A stretch of DNA of 35,747 bases, taken from the NCBI GenBank assembly GCA_009885955.1, contig VFJS01000026.1, forward strand, positions 1-35,747. Reading direction: 5' to 3'. A program made the translations under genes and the position numbers. This document shows positions 31,471-35,747 of this stretch, in pieces. Every line of letters begins with the position of its first letter. The stretch's first letter is position 1. This DNA comes from Spirochaetia bacterium (lineage in GTDB: Bacteria; Spirochaetota; UBA4802; UBA5550). Below the pieces are notes generated by a model. The model made no database searches. It was not told the origin of the DNA and was given only the letters and a program-made list of their open reading frames with translations.

Positions 31471-34239
31471 ATGTACCTTAAATCAATGGAATTGTTCGGT
31501 TTTAAATCTTTTGCTGACAGGACTCTGGTCAAGTTCGGTCAGGGGATTACCGCCATAGTGGGCCCCAACGGATGCGGAAAATCGAATGTTGTAGATGCTA
31601 TAAAATGGGTGCTGGGGGAGAAATCGGCCAGGAATATAAGGGGCGATAAAATGGAGGATGTAATATTTTCCGGTACAGACCAGAGGAAAGCGGTGTCCCT
31701 TGCCGAGGTTTCGCTGACCATCGACAACTCCAAGAAGATACTCGATTTCGATTCCGACTCCGTTACCATAGGGAGGAGAATTTTCCGCGACGGCGAGTCG
31801 GAATATCTATTAAACAAGTCGCCGGTAAGGCTGAAGGATATCGAAAAGCTCCTCATGGACACAGGGATAGGGAAGTCGGCCTATTCAGTCATGGAACAGG
31901 GGAAGATGGATCTTATCCTCTCCACCAGCGCTGAAGACAGGAGGTATATCTTTGAGGAGGCCGCGGGAATATCCAGGTACAAGCATCAGAAGAAGGAGTC
32001 GCTGAAGAAACTCCAGGACACCGGAGCAAACCTTGAAAGGATAAATGATATCATAAATGAAATAGAGAGGGAGAAGGAATTCAAGAGAAAGCAGGCCGAA
32101 AAGACCCGGATCTACATAGATTACATGAAGAAGTATTCCGATTTCGATATCAGGCTCAATGTCATTAAACACAGGGATATACTTAAAAGGCAGGAGAAGA
32201 TTCAGGAAGATATTGAAAGGCTGATGAGGGAGAGGGAAGCCATATCGGCAAAGGTGGCATCAATCTCATCGGAGAATGAGAAGGATGAAAAGAGGAAAAA
32301 TGATATACAGAACAATCTCTGGGAGCTCGACAAGGAGCTGAGCGGCTACCGGTTCAGGCTGGAAGACATAGACGTCAAGACAGATAAGAACAGGAGGCTC
32401 ATCGAGGATCAGAAAAAGCAGATAGAACTCATAGAAAAAAAGATCGAGGAGCGTTCATCAAGCATGGCAGGGCTCGCCCAGGAGAAACTCAAAGCCGAGC
32501 AGACCGGGATAGAGATAAGGAAAAAGATTGATAATGACCGTGAGAAGCTCAAGAGCTTTGCCGAATCCAAAAAGAGAAAGATTGAATCCATTAAAAACTC
32601 AAAGGAGAAAATTGAGAGCAACAGGAAGCTTATCAGGAAAAGGGACGATGACCAGAAGAGTATGAGGGATGAACTTGAAGTGGTCATTAAGAGGCTCATT
32701 GACGCCATTGACAAGCGGAAGGCCGAACTCTCGGGCTCCGAGGATGAGAGGCAGGCTCTGCGGGGCAAAATCCACAGCTCCATTGAAGGCATAGGCGGCG
32801 CATTACGGGCTGCCATGGACCTGCTTAAGAACGGCAGTGTCAATGAGGCCCTGAACCTGCTGCAGCCCCTTGACATGCAATCCCTCTACGGAGACATCGT
32901 CAGGTTTGAAAGCTTCGAGGACGGCTTCAGGTCAATCCTTTTCGATAAGACCGGCATTCACGCGAAGAAGGAGGAGCTTGACGGAAGGATTGCGGCCGAG
33001 GAGAGGGCCATCGATGAGCTCCTTGCCGAGAATATCATGCTGGAGAGGCGGATCCAGGATGACCAGTCCGAGCTTGAGGACATCAACGGGATGATAACAC
33101 GGGTTGAGATTTCACTCTCCACAAATGAGACCGACAGTGACTGGATCGAGCGGAGCATCAGCTCATACGATTATCAGATAAAAGACATTTTGAAGCAGAT
33201 AGAGAACCACCGGGACGATATCGAGAGGTCCAGGACCGCGATTAGAAATTTTACAAAGGAGATCGAGGAGTGGGAGACAAAGCTCATTGAATTCAATGAA
33301 AGGAGCAATGCCTTAATATTGAATATTTCCGATCACACCTCCACCAGGGACGAGATTGAAAGGAAAATTCATGACAGGAAGAGCATTTCCAGAAAGGACG
33401 AGGAAGACCTCAGAAAAATTGTGGAGAGGATTACATCCATGGACAAGAACCTCGTGGAATTCATCTTTCGGCGAAACAATATTGAGGAATACATCTGGAA
33501 TGAATATGAGATGAAGCCCGCGTCCCTTGCCAGGTACGATTCAGACAGCTCCCAGACCGGGGCGATAACCGGGGAGATACAGGAGCTCAAGAAAAAGATC
33601 CAGGACCTGGGACCAATCAACAACCTGGCGATAGAAGAATACAATGACTTGAAGAAGCGCTTCGAATATTACATTACCCAGAGGAATGACATAGAGAAGG
33701 CCCGGAAGGACATCCTGTCCGTCATAGACGATATAAATAAGACTTCAATCGACCTTTTTCTCGACACCTTTACAAGCATACGGAAAAATTTTTCCGAAAT
33801 ATTCAAGCAGCTTTTCGAAGGCGGAGATGCAGCCATTGAGATTATGGATCCCGGTAATGTCCTTGAGTCCGGGATAGATATCATGGTGAGGCCCCCCGGT
33901 AAAAAGCTGAAGAGCATTAACCTCCTTTCCGGAGGGGAGAGGGCGCTGACCGCAATAGCCCTCCTCTTTGCCACGTACATGGCAAAACCCTCGCCATTCT
34001 GCTTTCTCGACGAGATAGATGCCCCTCTCGATGAAGAGAACATCAGGAGGTTCGTCAAGATGCTCAGGGAATTTTCAAAGAGCACCCAGTTTATCATTGT
34101 CACGCACAATAAGAATACACTGAGCACAAGCGAAGCGGTCTACGGCGTGACAATGGAGGAGCCCGGGATCTCCAAGGTACTGTCGCTCAATTTAAAAAGA
34201 GGCGACGGTAAGGCGGCCCAGGAAACTGTCTCATTATGA
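31471..34239 (+). CDS. smc: Chromosome segregation protein SMC, short form without a canonical hinge
   Basis: 922 residues, against about 1,150-1,190 for most bacterial SMCs. The head is complete: Walker A GPNGCGKS (31-38), Q loop MEQGKM (Q143), STSAEDRRYIFEEAAGISRYK, ABC signature LSGGERALT from 819, Walker B FCFLDEIDAPLD with D847/E848, and a switch histidine in IVTHNK. Coiled-coil arms run from about 170-430 and 500-745. Between them (about 436-498) is a roughly 60-residue segment with LRAAMDLLKNGSVNEALNLL that lacks the glycine-rich SMC hinge motifs. Short SMCs occur in spirochaetes. It should bind and organise the chromosome with ScpAB. ATG 31471 lacks a strong ribosome site. Confidence 0.92.
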   Translation: MYLKSMELFGFKSFADRTLVKFGQGITAIVGPNGCGKSNVVDAIKWVLGEKSARNIRGDKMEDVIFSGTDQRKAVSLAEVSLTIDNSKKILDFDSDSVTIGRRIFRDGESEYLLNKSPVRLKDIEKLLMDTGIGKSAYSVMEQGKMDLILSTSAEDRRYIFEEAAGISRYKHQKKESLKKLQDTGANLERINDIINEIEREKEFKRKQAEKTRIYIDYMKKYSDFDIRLNVIKHRDILKRQEKIQEDIERLMREREAISAKVASISSENEKDEKRKNDIQNNLWELDKELSGYRFRLEDIDVKTDKNRRLIEDQKKQIELIEKKIEERSSSMAGLAQEKLKAEQTGIEIRKKIDNDREKLKSFAESKKRKIESIKNSKEKIESNRKLIRKRDDDQKSMRDELEVVIKRLIDAIDKRKAELSGSEDERQALRGKIHSSIEGIGGALRAAMDLLKNGSVNEALNLLQPLDMQSLYGDIVRFESFEDGFRSILFDKTGIHAKKEELDGRIAAEERAIDELLAENIMLERRIQDDQSELEDINGMITRVEISLSTNETDSDWIERSISSYDYQIKDILKQIENHRDDIERSRTAIRNFTKEIEEWETKLIEFNERSNALILNISDHTSTRDEIERKIHDRKSISRKDEEDLRKIVERITSMDKNLVEFIFRRNNIEEYIWNEYEMKPASLARYDSDSSQTGAITGEIQELKKKIQDLGPINNLAIEEYNDLKKRFEYYITQRNDIEKARKDILSVIDDINKTSIDLFLDTFTSIRKNFSEIFKQLFEGGDAAIEIMDPGNVLESGIDIMVRPPGKKLKSINLLSGGERALTAIALLFATYMAKPSPFCFLDEIDAPLDEENIRRFVKMLREFSKSTQFIIVTHNKNTLSTSEAVYGVTMEEPGISKVLSLNLKRGDGKAAQETVSL

Positions 34240-35510
34240 GGTTTGCCCTGCTTTTCATCCTTGCCGGAGTGATTTTTTCCTCATGCGCAGCTGAAAGGCA
34301 TCGCCACAAATACACCGAAGGCGATACCTTTACCAGGCCCCCGGTCTACCATTCGCCTGAGAGCATGGCAACAGAATTAAACATGCTCCATGCCGCATAC
34401 CCCCTGATAACCAGTACCTCGACTGTGGGTTACAGCGTCAGCGGAAGGCCCATATATGCATTCATCATATCCGGCAATCCTGCCACCAGCACAATCAACA
34501 TTAGCGGCACCGATTTTTATAAACCAAGGATACGGCTCACCGGATCCATTCACGGGAATGAATATATCTCAGGGGAGATCCTCATAAGCTTTATAAAATA
34601 TCTTTTACAAAACTATGACGCTGCTCATCCTGAATATAATGTGACCAGGCTTGTAGACACCAGGTATATAGCCATTATCCCCATGCTCAATCCCGACGGC
34701 GTAGCATCCAGCACAAGGAACAATGCCCATGGTGTTGACCTGAACAGGAACTTCAGCTACAAGTGGACTTCGGGCGGGGACCATGGCACCTCTTCCTTTT
34801 CCCAGCCTGAATCTGCGGCTTTGCGGGACTATTCTCTTGGAAATGTTTTTCACCTTGCAGCCACATACCATTCAGGGGCAGTAATCGTGAACATGCCCTT
34901 TGATTACGGATGCGAGAATCGTATGTCCGGTGACTGTGCCGGGCATCCCGATGCGCCGATTGAGAATGATTTTGTGAAATATATATCCAGGGTATATACT
35001 GCGGCCGGGACTTTTTTGACTAATCCCGGAATATTAAATGATCCCCCCTATGTTGTCCAGGGAACAATAAACGGCGGGGACTGGTATGTTGCCAATGGCA
35101 CTCTTCAGGACTGGAGCTACATGGAGGCCGGGTGCATGGAAGTGACCATTGAAGTGGCAAACAGCAGCCCTCTCACCGCTGAAGGCATTGACCAGGTGTT
35201 CATGTACAACAGGGACTCCATAATTGCCTATATGGACGCAGCAGGTACCGGGGTCTACGGCCGGATTACGCCCAATGGAACTACAACCCCGGTTGCCGGG
35301 GCAAAGGTTTATATCTGGGCAACGACTACCGAGGGGGATCTGCAGGTCCGCTCGGATTCCGACGGATATTACTTCAAGATATTGAAAAACGGGACGTATA
35401 CAGTATATGCATCTTCAACGGGGTATTCCCTGGCATCAACCACGGTAACCATTGAATCATCAGCCACGTCAACCAGGGCAGTGAGACGGGATTTTCAGCT
35501 GATTCCGTAA
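34236..35510 (+). CDS. M14-family zinc carboxypeptidase lipoprotein with C-terminal Ig-like regulatory domain
   Basis: 424 residues. A signal ending in IFSSC gives lipidated C17. The peptidase domain (about 35-335) has the zinc ligands H106 and E109 in GSIHGNEY and H212 in TYHSG, the substrate-binding NRNF (170-173) after NPDGV, and catalytic E306 in MEVTIEVANS. This layout is like carboxypeptidase D/N-type (M14B) enzymes. Residues about 337-424 form a transthyretin-like domain (GVYGRITPNG, PVAGAKVYIW, DSDGYYF, GTYTVYASSTGY), as in that subfamily. It should trim C-terminal residues from peptides outside the inner membrane. Its ATG overlaps the smc stop by four bases (ATGA), so the two are translationally coupled despite unrelated roles. 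Confidence 0.9.
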   Translation: MRFALLFILAGVIFSSCAAERHRHKYTEGDTFTRPPVYHSPESMATELNMLHAAYPLITSTSTVGYSVSGRPIYAFIISGNPATSTINISGTDFYKPRIRLTGSIHGNEYISGEILISFIKYLLQNYDAAHPEYNVTRLVDTRYIAIIPMLNPDGVASSTRNNAHGVDLNRNFSYKWTSGGDHGTSSFSQPESAALRDYSLGNVFHLAATYHSGAVIVNMPFDYGCENRMSGDCAGHPDAPIENDFVKYISRVYTAAGTFLTNPGILNDPPYVVQGTINGGDWYVANGTLQDWSYMEAGCMEVTIEVANSSPLTAEGIDQVFMYNRDSIIAYMDAAGTGVYGRITPNGTTTPVAGAKVYIWATTTEGDLQVRSDSDGYYFKILKNGTYTVYASSTGYSLASTTVTIESSATSTRAVRRDFQLIP

Positions 35511-35519
35511 TCATCCTGA

Positions 35520-35564
35520 CCTCACCCCCGGCCCCTCTCCTGGCAAGAGAGGGGGGTAGGAGGG
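35520..35564. repeat. Family A repeat, short copy 4
   Basis: CCTCACCCCCGGCCCCTCTCC followed by an inverse arm AGAGAGGGG forms a hairpin just after the carboxypeptidase stop, where it may act as a terminator. The remaining bases to 35747 are AT-rich and hold no gene I can see. Confidence 0.7.
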
Positions 35565-35714
35565 ATGGAAAAGATGTTTATATTTTTAGCTTAATATATT
35601 TTTTTATTTTTTCAATAACAGATTCCGGATTATTTAAAATTTGTAACTACTCAGCTATTTTTTTTAAAAAAAATAAAAAAAGAATATTAATCGGGTAGGC
35701 ATGTTTTAGATTAT

Positions 35715-35732
35715 GTCTCATGAAAATGAGAC
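35715..35732. other. Small hairpin with a GAAA loop near the window end
   Basis: GTCTCAT and ATGAGAC pair perfectly around GAAA. It could be a leader element of a gene beyond the window or an operator; nothing here decides. Confidence 0.3.
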
Positions 35733-35747
35733 GAGAAGATATTGAAA

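Overview
The window reads as a bacterial chromosome segment of roughly 48-50% GC in genes, with much AT-richer gaps. It suggests an anaerobic, diderm, probably fermenting or syntrophic bacterium. Outer-membrane-barrel-like proteins, several lipobox lipoproteins and a TonB-like protein argue for an outer membrane. A short (922 aa) SMC without a recognisable hinge, the lipoprotein-rich content and a duplicated DUF1566 lipoprotein make Spirochaetota my best guess, but this is inference, not proof. I saw no rRNA, tRNA or CRISPR array.

Layout. Bases 1-105 look like the 3' end of a group II intron (domains V and VI). Then comes a forward-strand acyl-CoA cluster (176-9386): a glutaryl-CoA dehydrogenase-type flavoprotein with the non-decarboxylating active-site pattern, the carboxyltransferase (alpha) subunit of glutaconyl-CoA decarboxylase, a BadF/HgdC-type ATPase activator, one BcrB/HgdB-type iron-sulfur subunit, an ADP-forming CoA ligase and an AMP-forming CoA ligase. 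The first two would take glutaryl-CoA to glutaconyl-CoA to crotonyl-CoA. The activator plus single Fe-S subunit is either half of a 2-hydroxyacyl-CoA dehydratase/benzoyl-CoA reductase or a double-cubane-cluster-type ATP-driven reductase. The ADP-forming ligase could recover ATP from CoA thioesters.

From 9450 to 16880 lie a NYN-domain nuclease, a lipoprotein of unknown function, a barrel-plus-TPR envelope protein, a convergent DUF1566 lipoprotein and a soluble three-PAS hybrid histidine kinase. From 17119 to 23562 are a second acyl-CoA dehydrogenase (catalytic glutamate moved to the isovaleryl/long-chain position) directly abutting the lipid II flippase murJ, a class I aminotransferase, and an EF-G paralogue with a non-canonical GTPase site. 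A TonB-C-like protein follows, bracketed by two near-equal palindromic repeats.

The most unusual gene is on the minus strand (24929-27262): a YihY/BrkB-type six-helix membrane protein carrying about 320 residues of Asp-box/YCF48-type beta-propeller repeats in the loop between helices 3 and 4. Downstream are rpsU, rarA, pyrE, two minus-strand envelope proteins, smc, and an M14 zinc carboxypeptidase lipoprotein overlapping smc by 4 nt.

Two families of palindromic intergenic repeats punctuate the window: family A (C-rich/G-rich arms; four copies) and family B (arms of three 8-nt units like CACRGAGR; four copies). The only gene-free stretch above 300 bases, 7512-7841, is mostly a family A element with an extra nested hairpin.
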